Assembly (NCBI RefSeq): GCF_013031355.1
Contig: NZ_WPZO01000007.1
Coordinates: forward strand, 1-64,000
DNA length: 64,000 nt
From: Ruegeria arenilitoris
Lineage (GTDB): Bacteria > Pseudomonadota > Alphaproteobacteria > Rhodobacterales > Rhodobacteraceae
Reading direction: 5' to 3'
In this document: piece by piece, positions 1 to 7,756 of the stretch
Layout of the letters: the number at the start of each line of letters is the position of its first letter
Position numbering within the stretch: position 1 is the stretch's first letter
Position numbers and translations under genes: made by a program
The notes under the pieces: generated by a model
Database searches by the model: none
What the model was told of the DNA's origin: nothing
The model's input: the letters and a program-made list of their open reading frames with translations, nothing else

Positions 1-73
1 CATGGCACAGGCGCAGAGATATTATGAGGACGTGGATATCGCAGAAAACCCGGCGACAGACCTGCTGGGGTGA
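1..73 (+). CDS. 3' end of an unidentified gene (partial)
   Basis: The frame starting at base 2 stays open from the window edge to a TGA at 71-73 and gives a short tail rich in Glu, Asp and Tyr (ending ENPATDLLG). It is followed 12 bases later by a strong intrinsic terminator, which is what the end of a real transcription unit looks like. The ATG at 2-4 may be an internal Met rather than the start. The tail is too short to assign to a family. Confidence 0.5.
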   Translation, partial: MAQAQRYYEDVDIAENPATDLLG

Positions 74-85
74 TCTGCGGAAAAG

Positions 86-114
86 AAAACGCCGGGCGAT
101 TGACCCGGCGTTTT
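86..114 (+). terminator. Intrinsic terminator, possibly bidirectional
   Basis: An 11-bp perfect stem (86-96 with 104-114, core CGCCGGG/CCCGGCG) closes a 7-nt loop. It is flanked by A-runs on the left and T-runs on the right, so it can work in both directions. It would end the partial gene on plus and the parAB transcript arriving on minus. Confidence 0.85.
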
Positions 115-140
115 CCATTCGCAAACTTCGGAACCAAAAA

Positions 141-156
141 CTTACCCGTGGGTAAG
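141..156. promoter_or_regulatory. parS-like palindrome 1 (overlaps parB stop codon)
   Basis: CTTACCCGTGGGTAAG has perfect 7-bp arms CTTACCC/GGGTAAG around two central bases. The same 16-mer occurs at 1554 and 2650, and the similarity extends three bases (GATC side) beyond the palindrome. Here it encodes the last codons and the TAA of parB. Three copies confined to the partition operon suggest the centromere bound by the adjacent ParB-like protein. This is inferred from repetition and position. Confidence 0.6.
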
Positions 157-1248
157 ATCCCCTTCTTCCTGCAGATCGTCGATCAGGGTTGCAATGGCCT
201 GCTCTAGCTTGGCGCGATCCACGCGGGTAAAATCCAGATCATAGCGCAGTTCGATCCGCCCGCTCGAGGCCGAGCATTTCGCAACCCCTGCCCGTCCGGA
301 CACCTGAAACGTGGTTTTTGCCCGCCGCGTTTTTCCACCCGTGGCGTTCGCGTGTTTCTTGGGTGTACGCTCTTCGGTTTCGACGAACGTCCGCAGTATC
401 GCAACTTCGCGCGGTCCATCCCGATCCGGTTCATTCATCACCGCGGTGCTGACCTGACGGATCAAGCTCGGATTGGCGTCGAGCTTGCGTTTCAGCTCCA
501 CTCCCAGATTGCGCGGAATATCGTTGGGATGCATCAGCACTTTGTCCAGCATCATTAGCAGACTGGCGAAAGACCGGATATAGCTGCGCTTGGTGTAACT
601 GGCGGATTTGAACAGGATCGCAACGGCCTTGTCTACGTCGGGGCAGCCATTCGCCGGGTCCTCGGCATAGGCCCGGGCCAGCGCGCCCATCTCGGCAAAG
701 GAAATGTCCTTGCGGATCAGGTTTTCATCTACCATGCGGCGGTAGCTGTCGCTCAGATCGGCAGCTTCGGAAATGCCCGCCGGTATCTTGGCATAGAGAT
801 CGCCGCCCGTTTCCTCGAGCAGCGCCCTATAGGCCGACAGACGGCGCATCCCCTGGATCAGGTCGAACCGACCATCGGAACGGCGCTCCAACCGGATCGG
901 GTTCGACAGGCCAATATCGCGGATCGAGTCCTTCAACTCGTCCAACTCGGGGTCGGGGCCGGGCTTACGGTCTCGGGTCAGTTTTTCGGTCACCACATCC
1001 GACAGCGACACATGTTCGGTCACCAACCCTTCGGACCGCAGGCGAACCAGCTCATGCGCCAGACGGTCGTTTTCGGCCCGGATGGTGTCCTCGGTCGATT
1101 GCTGGTCACGCAGCGCGTCGGCGTTTTCTGAGATTGCTGTGGCCATCGGCCCGCGCCGTTTCTCAAGCACCTTGTCTGGGACCTTACCGACCGGGATCTC
1201 CTCCATGGCCGGCATGTCGATGTCAAACATTCTGCGTTTACGGCTCAT
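142..1248 (-). CDS. parB: ParB/RepB-type plasmid partition protein
   Basis: This 368-aa protein has the ParB N-terminal fold at about residues 85-200, including the motif GMRRLSAYRAL that corresponds to the GxxR nucleotide-binding box, followed by a helical, helix-turn-helix-like central region and a Lys/Arg-rich linker near residue 300. ParB-family proteins bind centromere sites, load as CTP-dependent clamps and work with ParA to segregate replicons. The start ATG overlaps the parA stop by 4 nt (ATGA), so the two are translationally coupled, parA first. The C-terminal codons lie inside a candidate parS palindrome. The neighbouring initiator marks this as a plasmid or chromid partition system rather than the chromosomal one near gidAB. 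Confidence 0.88.
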   Translation of the reverse strand: MSRKRRMFDIDMPAMEEIPVGKVPDKVLEKRRGPMATAISENADALRDQQSTEDTIRAENDRLAHELVRLRSEGLVTEHVSLSDVVTEKLTRDRKPGPDPELDELKDSIRDIGLSNPIRLERRSDGRFDLIQGMRRLSAYRALLEETGGDLYAKIPAGISEAADLSDSYRRMVDENLIRKDISFAEMGALARAYAEDPANGCPDVDKAVAILFKSASYTKRSYIRSFASLLMMLDKVLMHPNDIPRNLGVELKRKLDANPSLIRQVSTAVMNEPDRDGPREVAILRTFVETEERTPKKHANATGGKTRRAKTTFQVSGRAGVAKCSASSGRIELRYDLDFTRVDRAKLEQAIATLIDDLQEEGDLTHG

Positions 1249-2552
1249 GCGTCATCCTCCAGCTGGTCCCAGGCCGACAGCATCACGCCCCGGAATTCCT
1301 CGTACACATTGTCAAAGGTCGAGCGCGCGCGGCGCCAGGTTTCCCGCGTCATCTCGCGGTAGTCCATCTCGTAGACCGAACTCAGGAACCGGCCGGATTG
1401 CTCAACAGCGCGGGTCATCTCAACCGGATGTTCGGCGACATGTTCACCGAACACTTTCTTGAAGGCATCGAACATAGCCAGGTGCAAGGCGTTGCCCGGT
1501 TCGTAGCGGGTCAGCAGGAAGCGCATCTCGCAGAAGGTTTTTGGCAGGCCGATCTTACCCGTGGGTAAGGTTTTGTCGAAACCGTAGGCAAGATCTTCCA
1601 ACGCTTCGGCCAGCTGACCAATGAAGGAAGTGGTCGAGTCATATTCCCAATAGCCGGGACCTGAGGGAACATAGAGCATGTCGGCGGCAAAGACCGCGTT
1701 CATCGACTGATAGCCAATCGCAGGCGGGCAATCGAACAAGATCAAGTCATAGGCGTCATCGGGGATCTGATCCAGATAGCGCGACACGGCTGCAAAGAAC
1801 GACCACTCGGGGTTCAGATGCCGGTACTGGGCCGAGGCAAATTCCACGAAGGCCGCGTTGGCGCATGAGGGGATGACGTCGATCGTCGACCATGAGCTCT
1901 GCTTGATGAAGTCCGAGATGCGCAGATCGCCCAGACCCATATCGGTGATCGAGGGCGGCAATTCTCGGCGGGGCAGGGCGGTGCCGGACTCGGCCGCCGC
2001 GGGGCGGTTGTTCATCCGCTCGGTTTCGCGGATCAGGTCGCGGGCCATGATGCCCCAAACGGTGAAATCCTCGGCCACGTCGGTCAGACCCATCGAATGG
2101 CTCAGCGTCGCCTGCGGGTCGAAATCCACCACCAGCACGCGATAGCCATCCAGCGCCGCCGCATGGGCCAGGTGCAGGGCAACGGTGGACTTGCCCGCGC
2201 CGCCCTTGAAGTTGGCCACCGCGGCGCGAATGGCGCGCTTTCCGACGGGGCGGGGTGGCATCAGGGATTTGCGGTTCACTTTCAGTCGCCGCCGCAGTTC
2301 ATTTACCTCTTCCAGGCTGAACCAGCGCTGGCGGCCTTCGGGCTCGACCTCACCGCCGGGCAGCGACGGGTCGGCGGCCAGCTTGCCGCGAAAGGTGGAC
2401 TGGTTGACGCGAAAGATCAGCTCGGACACCTCCCAGCTTGAAAACCGGCGGAGGGTCTTCTCCATCTCGGGGCTGAAGGTCTGCTGGCGAATCCAGCCCT
2501 GCAGTTTGAGGGACTGATTGCGCAATGCGTTCAGGTCTTCGTGCGTGTACAT
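1245..2552 (-). CDS. parA: ParA/RepA-type partition ATPase
   Basis: A 435-aa ParA family ATPase with an N-terminal extension of about 110 residues carrying a predicted MerR-like helix-turn-helix (WFSLEEVNELRRRL near 77-90), typical of plasmid ParA proteins that autorepress their operon. The deviant Walker A motif KGGAGKST is at 116-123, followed by VLVVDFDPQ (A' motif) and LILFDCPPA (Walker B). It supplies ATP-driven movement of ParB-centromere complexes on the nucleoid. It is the first gene of a minus-strand parA-parB operon. One candidate parS lies inside the gene (1554-1569) and another about 100 bp upstream of its start (2650-2665). Confidence 0.92.
   Translation of the reverse strand: MYTHEDLNALRNQSLKLQGWIRQQTFSPEMEKTLRRFSSWEVSELIFRVNQSTFRGKLAADPSLPGGEVEPEGRQRWFSLEEVNELRRRLKVNRKSLMPPRPVGKRAIRAAVANFKGGAGKSTVALHLAHAAALDGYRVLVVDFDPQATLSHSMGLTDVAEDFTVWGIMARDLIRETERMNNRPAAAESGTALPRRELPPSITDMGLGDLRISDFIKQSSWSTIDVIPSCANAAFVEFASAQYRHLNPEWSFFAAVSRYLDQIPDDAYDLILFDCPPAIGYQSMNAVFAADMLYVPSGPGYWEYDSTTSFIGQLAEALEDLAYGFDKTLPTGKIGLPKTFCEMRFLLTRYEPGNALHLAMFDAFKKVFGEHVAEHPVEMTRAVEQSGRFLSSVYEMDYREMTRETWRRARSTFDNVYEEFRGVMLSAWDQLEDDA
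1554..1569. promoter_or_regulatory. parS-like palindrome 2 (inside parA)
   Basis: Second exact copy of CTTACCCGTGGGTAAG, preceded by GAT as in the other sites. It lies in parA coding sequence (residues LPTGK region). Keeping a perfect 16-bp palindrome within a coding region argues for selection on the DNA site itself. Confidence 0.6.
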
Positions 2553-2569
2553 GCCTCAAGTCTCATCGT

Positions 2570-2580
2570 TTTGGACGCTA
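2570..2580 (+). repeat. Direct repeat TTTGGACGCTA, copy 1
   Basis: An 11-bp sequence repeated in the same orientation at 2921-2931. Copy 1 lies just upstream of the parA start codon and copy 2 about 90 bp upstream of the initiator start. It may be an operator or initiator-binding element shared by the divergent genes. Confidence 0.5.
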
Positions 2581-2649
2581 TTTTATATGTTCTTCCTATT
2601 TACGCTTGATTTGCGCTTTACGCAAAAGGAAATATGATGACACTGTGAT

Positions 2650-2665
2650 CTTACCCACGGGTAAG
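2650..2665. promoter_or_regulatory. parS-like palindrome 3 (upstream of parA)
   Basis: CTTACCCACGGGTAAG is the same palindrome as at 141 read from the other strand (central AC instead of GT), again preceded by GAT. It lies about 100 bp upstream of parA in the putative origin region, where it could serve both as centromere and as autoregulatory site. Confidence 0.6.
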
Positions 2666-2781
2666 AAATCAAGGGTTTCGTGGCCGCCAGCCGATTCGGA
2701 GGCCCGCGATTCGGTAGGGGACATACCTGTGAGCCCTGAGACTGGATTTAGGGGGTCACAAGATCCGAAACCACCCCATTT

Positions 2782-2827
2782 TGGGGGACAAAATAGGCCA
2801 ATAGGGGGGCAGCTTGGGTGTCCCCCA
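2782..2827. repeat. Inverted repeat in putative origin
   Basis: Arms TGGGGGACA (2782-2790) and TGTCCCCCA (2819-2827) are perfect 9-bp complements separated by 28 bases that include further G-runs. Immediately downstream is the AT-rich tract. It could form a hairpin or a paired protein-binding site. Confidence 0.45.
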
Positions 2828-2920
2828 TCACCAATACTTCACCAATTTTTTTTCTTAATTTTGAATTGGGTTTGGCCGACATCCGGCTTCAAATCAGACT
2901 CCACTTGACAGAATCGTCGG

Positions 2921-2931
2921 TTTGGACGCTA
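2921..2931 (+). repeat. Direct repeat TTTGGACGCTA, copy 2
   Basis: Second copy of the 11-bp repeat at 2570-2580, in the leader of the replication initiator. See copy 1. Confidence 0.5.
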
Positions 2932-3018
2932 ATCAGGGCATCAAGACGAAAAGCGTTGGCAAACAGCGCAACAGTGGCGGTATAACCGCCTGAGGCAGAC
3001 AGAGCGGTAGGAACGGGA

Positions 3019-3702
3019 ATGCATGTTGCAAAACCGATCGGGCGAAATGCGCCCGCAATAAAATATGACATTCTGTCGGCACTGACCGTGCACGCCCTGT
3101 CGGGCGACAAGCATCGGCAGCGTAGTATCCTGCGTATCATTGCCCTGATCACCACTCGCTATAACTGGCGCAACAATGAGCTGTCGATCGGCCGCGAGGA
3201 AATCGCTCGCCTATGGTCGGTGAACGAACGTACCGTCAAGCGTGAGATGGCCAAGCTGCGGACCATGGGTTGGATCGCGGTCAAGCGACCGGCGGCACGG
3301 GGGCGGGTCGCGGTCTACGAGCTGGATCTGAAACAGCTGATGATCGACACGTCCGAAGTCTGGCCAACGATCGGATCGGATTTCCTGGCACGAATGACGG
3401 ACGAACCCGAGGCGGAAACCAATGTGGTGCCTTTCACAGCCAAACCATCGCCGCCGGATGTCGCGGACGGGGATGTCTGGACACAGGTTCAGGCCATCCT
3501 GCACGGGCGCGACCCCGAGCTTTGGGCCAGTTGGTTCCGTCATCTGACCGAGGCCGACAGGGCAGGGGGGAGGGTGACGCTTTTGGCGCCGTCCCGGTTC
3601 ATGGCCGATTACATTGCGCAGAAATGGACCGGACGGTTGCTGGCCGCCTACAGCCGCATTGAGCCGGATGTGCGCAGCATCCGAGTGGAAGCCACCGAGT
3701 AA
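3019..3702 (+). CDS. DnaA-like plasmid replication initiator (winged helix plus DnaA domain-I fold)
   Basis: This 227-aa protein has a helix-turn-helix with the look of a plasmid initiator at about 57-82 (IGREEIARLWSVNERTVKREM) followed by a basic wing (VKRPAARGRVAVYEL). After a linker, residues 152-225 resemble DnaA domain I: VWTQVQAILHGRDPELWASWF, then VTLLAPSRFMADYIAQKW. Roseobacters carry plasmids classed by a 'DnaA-like' replicase beside parAB, and this matches by content and context. There is no AAA+ ATPase, so it presumably binds the origin and recruits helicase or DnaA through the C-terminal domain. The ATG at 3019 follows an AGGAACGGGA ribosome site. Confidence 0.78.
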   Translation: MHVAKPIGRNAPAIKYDILSALTVHALSGDKHRQRSILRIIALITTRYNWRNNELSIGREEIARLWSVNERTVKREMAKLRTMGWIAVKRPAARGRVAVYELDLKQLMIDTSEVWPTIGSDFLARMTDEPEAETNVVPFTAKPSPPDVADGDVWTQVQAILHGRDPELWASWFRHLTEADRAGGRVTLLAPSRFMADYIAQKWTGRLLAAYSRIEPDVRSIRVEATE

Positions 3703-3750
3703 GGTTCAATCACAGCTTGAAATTTTCACTTCTTTGCGCGACCTGAAGCC

Positions 3751-4365
3751 ATGCAGGATTTCAATTGTCCCAATTGCGGGTCTTTATGCCCGATCATCTT
3801 GAAAACCGCCATGCTCGTGACTTGCCCGTCATGCGGCACAACGCTGTTTCTGAAAGGTGACCATATCGAACAGGCTGGAGAGCAAGGCGTGATGCATGAT
3901 GCGCCTTTGTTGTTCCGGGCTGGTGATAGCATCGAACTGGGGCGCAAGACGCTACAGATCCTTGGCCACGCGCGCTATTCCTACGGTCGGGGCTTCTGGG
4001 ACGAATATTGCGGGGTGTCGCAAACGGGGGTGACCTCTTGGATTTCGGTGGACGAAGGCGACGTGGTCGAACAGACCCGTATCCCTGCAGAACAGACGCC
4101 TAGGGCCAGACCTCCGTTCAAACCCGGTGAGACGCTGACGCTTAAGGACAGCACCTATACCGTCACCGAGGTAGAACAGGCCGAATGCATCGCCCTGCGC
4201 GGGCAGTTTGACGAGGAACTGCGCGTGGGCGAGACATATCGGTTCGTCAATGCCTCGACCGATGGCTTCCGGCTGTTGTCTGGTGAGTTCTGGGGCGAGA
4301 ACGAAGCGTGGTACGAGGGGCGCTGGCACGACCCGTTCGGGGTGAAGGTGCTGAAACAGACATGA
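3751..4365 (+). CDS. DUF4178 protein with N-terminal zinc ribbon
   Basis: A 204-aa protein beginning with a four-Cys zinc ribbon (CPNCGS... CPSCGT, residues about 5-32), then two successive beta-rich DUF4178-type segments (GDSIELGRKTLQILGHARYSYG; GETLTLKDSTYTVTEVEQAE). The biochemical role of DUF4178 is unknown, but the family commonly sits with DUF350 membrane proteins and spermidine-synthase-like genes, exactly as here. Its stop overlaps the next start by 4 nt (ATGA). The upstream gap to the initiator is only 48 bp, so the cluster may read from a promoter there or through from the initiator gene. Confidence 0.75.
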   Translation: MQDFNCPNCGSLCPIILKTAMLVTCPSCGTTLFLKGDHIEQAGEQGVMHDAPLLFRAGDSIELGRKTLQILGHARYSYGRGFWDEYCGVSQTGVTSWISVDEGDVVEQTRIPAEQTPRARPPFKPGETLTLKDSTYTVTEVEQAECIALRGQFDEELRVGETYRFVNASTDGFRLLSGEFWGENEAWYEGRWHDPFGVKVLKQT

Positions 4366-5666
4366 CCCGGACGCCCGAGCTTACATCCATCAACTGCACC
4401 TCCTGCGGCGCCGGACTGGACGTTTTGGGCGGTGGACGGGTAGTGGTCAAAATCTGCGAATTTTGCGGATCAGAATTGAATGCGCAGGACAATTATAAAG
4501 TTCTGCGTAAGTTCACCGATCGGAGAAGACCCCGGACACCGTTTTCGATCGGGATGCGTGGTACGTTGTATGATGTCGAGTTTGCCATCATCGGACTGGT
4601 TCAACATACCGAGCGGTGGGCCGGCCGTGTCTTCACTTGGGTTGACCATCAGCTTTATTCGCCGACCCATGGCTATGCGTGGCTGACGCTTGAGAACAAT
4701 CATCTTGTGTTTTCGCGGCGATACAGGGGAACCGGCTGGCTGTCCGAACGCGTGGTGGAAAGCGCCGAGCATCGACCGACCATTCATATCAATAGGGAAC
4801 CATTCCGCTACTACGAGACCACGACCAGCAAGATCACCTATGTAGAAGGCGAATTTACCTGGAGGCCGAAATTTGGTGAGAGGACGACGACCATCACGGC
4901 CATGTCCGACTCGGCGATGCTTGGATTTTCTCAAACGGGCAGCGAACGCGAAACCTACCGTTCGATCTATGTGACCAAGGCCGAGGCCGAAGCGGCCTTT
5001 GGCGTCGCGTTGGACCTCAAGCCCTTTCGCGTCCATCCGCTGCAACCTTTTGTGGCGGGCCGGAACTATCAGTTCCTGCTGATCAGCTCGTTCGTGTTCG
5101 CAGCCATCTGTCTGGTGATGGCTTTGGGGTTCAACCTGCACACCGGGCGGACTGTGTTGCGCAACACCCAAGTGGATATGCGGGACCTGCCGGTTGAGAT
5201 TGCCATTCCGCTGGAGGCCGACAACAGGCTGACCTCGATTCGGGTCACCGGCGATATGCGGAACAGCTGGGCCTATCTTGAAATGGAGATGCTGGACCCG
5301 AACGGCCAACCGGTGTTCGAGACCGGCCGCACCATCGAATCCTATTCCGGCCGGGACGCCGACGGCAGTTGGCGAGAAGGATCGCCCGTGACCCGGTTGC
5401 GCTTTCGCCCAGAAGCCAGCGGAACCTACACTCTGGCTCTGTCGGCGGCCGAAAAAGGACTGTGGCATGGCGGGAACGGTCGGCAACATCCGTCGGGCGA
5501 ACCGTTCACCCGTTTAAGGCTGGAAGTGCGGACAGGTTTGTTCACCGGCAAATGGATGGCGTTTCTGGGCGCGGTCTTCGGGGCGTTGTTCCTGTATCAG
5601 TTCGGGCGTAAATGGCTGCATCGACGGGCGCGTTGGTCCGGGTCTGACTGGGTAGACGAGGATTAA
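4362..5666 (+). CDS. Membrane-anchored DUF4178 protein with zinc ribbon
   Basis: A 434-aa protein taken from the ATG that overlaps the previous stop; an in-frame open stretch begins earlier but lies inside the upstream gene. Residues about 9-37 form a zinc ribbon (CTSCGA... CEFCGS). Next comes DUF4178-like beta structure up to about residue 220, a membrane helix near 240-262 (SSFVFAAICLVMALGF), a domain of roughly 120 residues that probably lies outside the cytoplasm, and a C-terminal membrane helix near 400-415. It likely links a cytosolic zinc-ribbon/DUF4178 module to the envelope. It is the second gene of the coupled DUF4178-DUF350-SpeE cluster. Its exact function is not known. Confidence 0.75.
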   Translation: MTRTPELTSINCTSCGAGLDVLGGGRVVVKICEFCGSELNAQDNYKVLRKFTDRRRPRTPFSIGMRGTLYDVEFAIIGLVQHTERWAGRVFTWVDHQLYSPTHGYAWLTLENNHLVFSRRYRGTGWLSERVVESAEHRPTIHINREPFRYYETTTSKITYVEGEFTWRPKFGERTTTITAMSDSAMLGFSQTGSERETYRSIYVTKAEAEAAFGVALDLKPFRVHPLQPFVAGRNYQFLLISSFVFAAICLVMALGFNLHTGRTVLRNTQVDMRDLPVEIAIPLEADNRLTSIRVTGDMRNSWAYLEMEMLDPNGQPVFETGRTIESYSGRDADGSWREGSPVTRLRFRPEASGTYTLALSAAEKGLWHGGNGRQHPSGEPFTRLRLEVRTGLFTGKWMAFLGAVFGALFLYQFGRKWLHRRARWSGSDWVDED

Positions 5667-5667
5667 C

Positions 5668-5832
5668 GTGACTGCATTCCGGATCATCTTCCTTCTGATC
5701 TCAACCGCGGCCGTGGGGGCCACGGGATATGTAACTTACAACGGTTACGGCGGCGAAAGCCGTGACCTGGACAGATCCGTTCGCGTCGGCAGTGACGGCG
5801 GCGGTTATTATCGATCAAATCGCGTGAAATAA
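5668..5832 (+). CDS. 54-aa single-pass membrane or secreted peptide
   Basis: An open frame with a GTG start one base after the upstream stop codon and ending TAA at 5830-5832, ten bases before the DUF350 start. It encodes a hydrophobic N-terminal helix (FRIIFLLISTAAVGATGY) and a Gly/Tyr/Arg-rich tail. It fills the gap exactly and keeps the operon gapless, the main reason to believe it. The start-stop closeness suggests translational coupling. No family was recognised. Confidence 0.6.
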   Translation: MTAFRIIFLLISTAAVGATGYVTYNGYGGESRDLDRSVRVGSDGGGYYRSNRVK

Positions 5833-5842
5833 CGGGGACATC

Positions 5843-6067
5843 ATGGAATATTTTGCAGCCATTCAGATTGCAGAGATTATCAGCACGATCTTTTACACCT
5901 TTCTAGGCGTCACGCTGATGTGGGTGGTGTGGAAGGTGATCGACTGGCTGACGCCGTTTTCCATCGTGCGCGAGATCGAGCATGACCAGAACGTGGCGCT
6001 GTCGATCCTGATCGGGTTGCTGTTCGTCTCGGTCGCTATCATCATCGCCGCCGTCATTTTGTCATGA
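5843..6067 (+). CDS. DUF350 family membrane protein
   Basis: A 74-aa protein with two membrane helices (about 10-33 and 52-73) separated by a charged loop (REIEHDQNVAL), the DUF350 pattern seen in YjfL-type proteins; this is a single two-helix unit. Members are linked to envelope-stress neighbourhoods and to polyamine-enzyme homologues. The start has a CGGGGA ribosome site. The stop overlaps the next start by 4 nt (ATGA), coupling it to the spermidine-synthase-like gene. Confidence 0.78.
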   Translation: MEYFAAIQIAEIISTIFYTFLGVTLMWVVWKVIDWLTPFSIVREIEHDQNVALSILIGLLFVSVAIIIAAVILS

Positions 6068-7605
6068 CAGCGGCCCGCGCGGTCGAGGCCCGCGCCGCGT
6101 GGCTGCTGGCCGCAACGTTTCTGGTTGCCGTCGCCGGGCTGATCTATGAGCTGATCGCGGCCACGCTTTCCAGCTATCTGCTTGGGGATTCGGTGCGGCA
6201 GTTCTCGCTGGTGATCGGGATATTCCTGTCGGCGATGGGGTTGGGGGCGTGGTTGTCACGCTTTGTGACCCACGCGTTCTCCGGTTTTGTCTGGGCGCAG
6301 ATTCTGCTGGGCATCGTCGGCGGATTCATGGCGCCGGTGCTGTTCCTGAACTACGCGTGGATGGGGCATGTAGCGACGCCTTTATACGCGGCGCTGATCC
6401 TTATCGGGGTGCTGTCGGGGATGGAGATCCCCCTGATCGCGCGGGTTCTGGAAGAGATCGGCGCGCTGAAATTCCGGTTCGAAAATGTCCTGAGCGTTGA
6501 TTACGTGGGCGCGCTGGTGGCCTCGCTGGCTTTTCCCTTACTGGTGATCCCGCATCTGGGGCTGATGTCGGCCAGTCTGGCTTTTGGCGGGTTGAACCTG
6601 GCGGTGGCGGGGTTGTCGCTGTTCCTGTTCCGGCACTGGGCCAGCCGGTTGCAGGTGGCCATCTGGGTGCTGGCTTTTGCAGCGACCATGGTGGCGTTGT
6701 GGCATTCCGAGAAACTTGTTTCGGTTACCGAGGCCGAACTGTTCGAGGATGACGTGATCCTGTCCGAAGCGACGCCCTATCAGCAGATCACGGTGACGCG
6801 CTATCGCGACCGGGTGAGGCTGTTCCTGAACCACTCGATCCAATTCGATACTTTGGATGAACACCGCTATCACGAGCCCCTGGTCCATCCCGCCATGGCG
6901 CTGGCCCCGCGGCGTGCGGATATTCTGGTGCTGGGCGGCGGCGACGGAATGGCCGTGCGTGAGGTGTTGCGATACGACGGCGTCGAAAGCGTGACGTTGG
7001 TCGATCTGGACCCGCGTGTCACGCAGGTGTTCCGCGACCATCCGGATCTGTCAGCCCTGAACGATGGGGCCTTGTCTGATCCGCGCGTCTCTATAATCAA
7101 TAAGGATGCGTGGAAATTCCTGGAAGGAGAGGATCGGGTTTACGATGTGATCCTCATCGACCTGCCGGACCCGAAATCCATTGCGCTGTCGCGGCTGTAT
7201 ACGCGGCAATTCTATGGTCTGGCCGTCGAACGGCTGAGCGGTCAGGGGCTATTGGTCACGCAGGCCGGATCACCTTTCTTTGCGCGGCAGGCCTTCTGGT
7301 CGGTGGTGGAAACCCTGAACAGCAGTCGCAATCCGCAACAGCCGGGGCAGGGGCTGCATACACTGCCCTATCACAGCTACGTGCCCAGTTTCGGCGAGTG
7401 GGGATTCGTTCTGGCCTCGCCCGAACCGCTGCCGGGACGGAATCTGAAGCTGCCGGACGGGCTGACCTATCTGACCGATGATGTCTGGCAGGCGGCGCAG
7501 GTGTTCGGTTCGGATATGGATCGCGTCGCAGCCGAACCCAATACGCTGCAGACTCATGTTCTGACCGGGTACTATCTGGACGGCTGGGATTACTGGTTCC
7601 GGTGA
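6064..7605 (+). CDS. Membrane-embedded spermidine-synthase-like protein
   Basis: A 513-aa protein in two parts. Residues 1-210 hold about seven membrane helices. Residues about 220-513 form a spermidine-synthase fold with the aminopropyltransferase-type SAM loop ILVLGGGDGMAVREVL, acidic strand VTLVDLDPRV and DVILIDLPDPKS. Such fusions are annotated as polyamine aminopropyltransferases, but their substrates are mostly unproven. No SpeD (AdoMet decarboxylase) gene is present nearby, so decarboxylated SAM would have to come from elsewhere, or the enzyme uses another donor. It is the last gene of the 3751-7605 cluster; a 151-bp gap then separates it from acnB. Confidence 0.82.
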   Translation: MTAARAVEARAAWLLAATFLVAVAGLIYELIAATLSSYLLGDSVRQFSLVIGIFLSAMGLGAWLSRFVTHAFSGFVWAQILLGIVGGFMAPVLFLNYAWMGHVATPLYAALILIGVLSGMEIPLIARVLEEIGALKFRFENVLSVDYVGALVASLAFPLLVIPHLGLMSASLAFGGLNLAVAGLSLFLFRHWASRLQVAIWVLAFAATMVALWHSEKLVSVTEAELFEDDVILSEATPYQQITVTRYRDRVRLFLNHSIQFDTLDEHRYHEPLVHPAMALAPRRADILVLGGGDGMAVREVLRYDGVESVTLVDLDPRVTQVFRDHPDLSALNDGALSDPRVSIINKDAWKFLEGEDRVYDVILIDLPDPKSIALSRLYTRQFYGLAVERLSGQGLLVTQAGSPFFARQAFWSVVETLNSSRNPQQPGQGLHTLPYHSYVPSFGEWGFVLASPEPLPGRNLKLPDGLTYLTDDVWQAAQVFGSDMDRVAAEPNTLQTHVLTGYYLDGWDYWFR

Positions 7606-7756
7606 ATTGCCACCCCGGCAGGAGCAAGCCGCGCAGATGGTCCCTTGATATTTTCTGTGGAATGGTATACCGCCGCATACAAATGAATGCCGGGTCTGGT
7701 CAGAGTGCTGCGAATCCGGCAAATAGCGTCACCAATTGCAAACAGCCGGATCAGCC

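Larger units (their letters stand above)
2553..3018. other. Putative replication origin / control region between parA and the initiator
   Basis: This 466-bp gap between divergent parA and the initiator gene holds no convincing gene. It contains a pair of 11-bp direct repeats (TTTGGACGCTA at 2570 and 2921), a parS-like site at 2650, a G-run-rich stretch with inverted repeats (about 2749-2827) and a T-rich, low-GC tract around 2840-2870 that could serve as an unwinding element. No canonical TTATCCACA DnaA box was seen. The origin role is inferred from position and composition. Confidence 0.5.

Noticed and set aside
141..2665. Palindromes as chromosomal Spo0J-type parS sites
   Set aside because: The sequence is unrelated to TGTTTCACGTGAAACA, and the linked ParA/ParB are plasmid-type.
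2525..2908. Plus-strand frame of 127 codons in the putative origin
   Set aside because: It runs through the repeats and the T-rich tract, has no recognisable motif and overlaps the parA start.
7645..7671. Sigma-70 promoter for acnB (TTGATA ... TATACC)
   Set aside because: The spacing is only 15 bases and the match is moderate; not strong enough to list as a feature.
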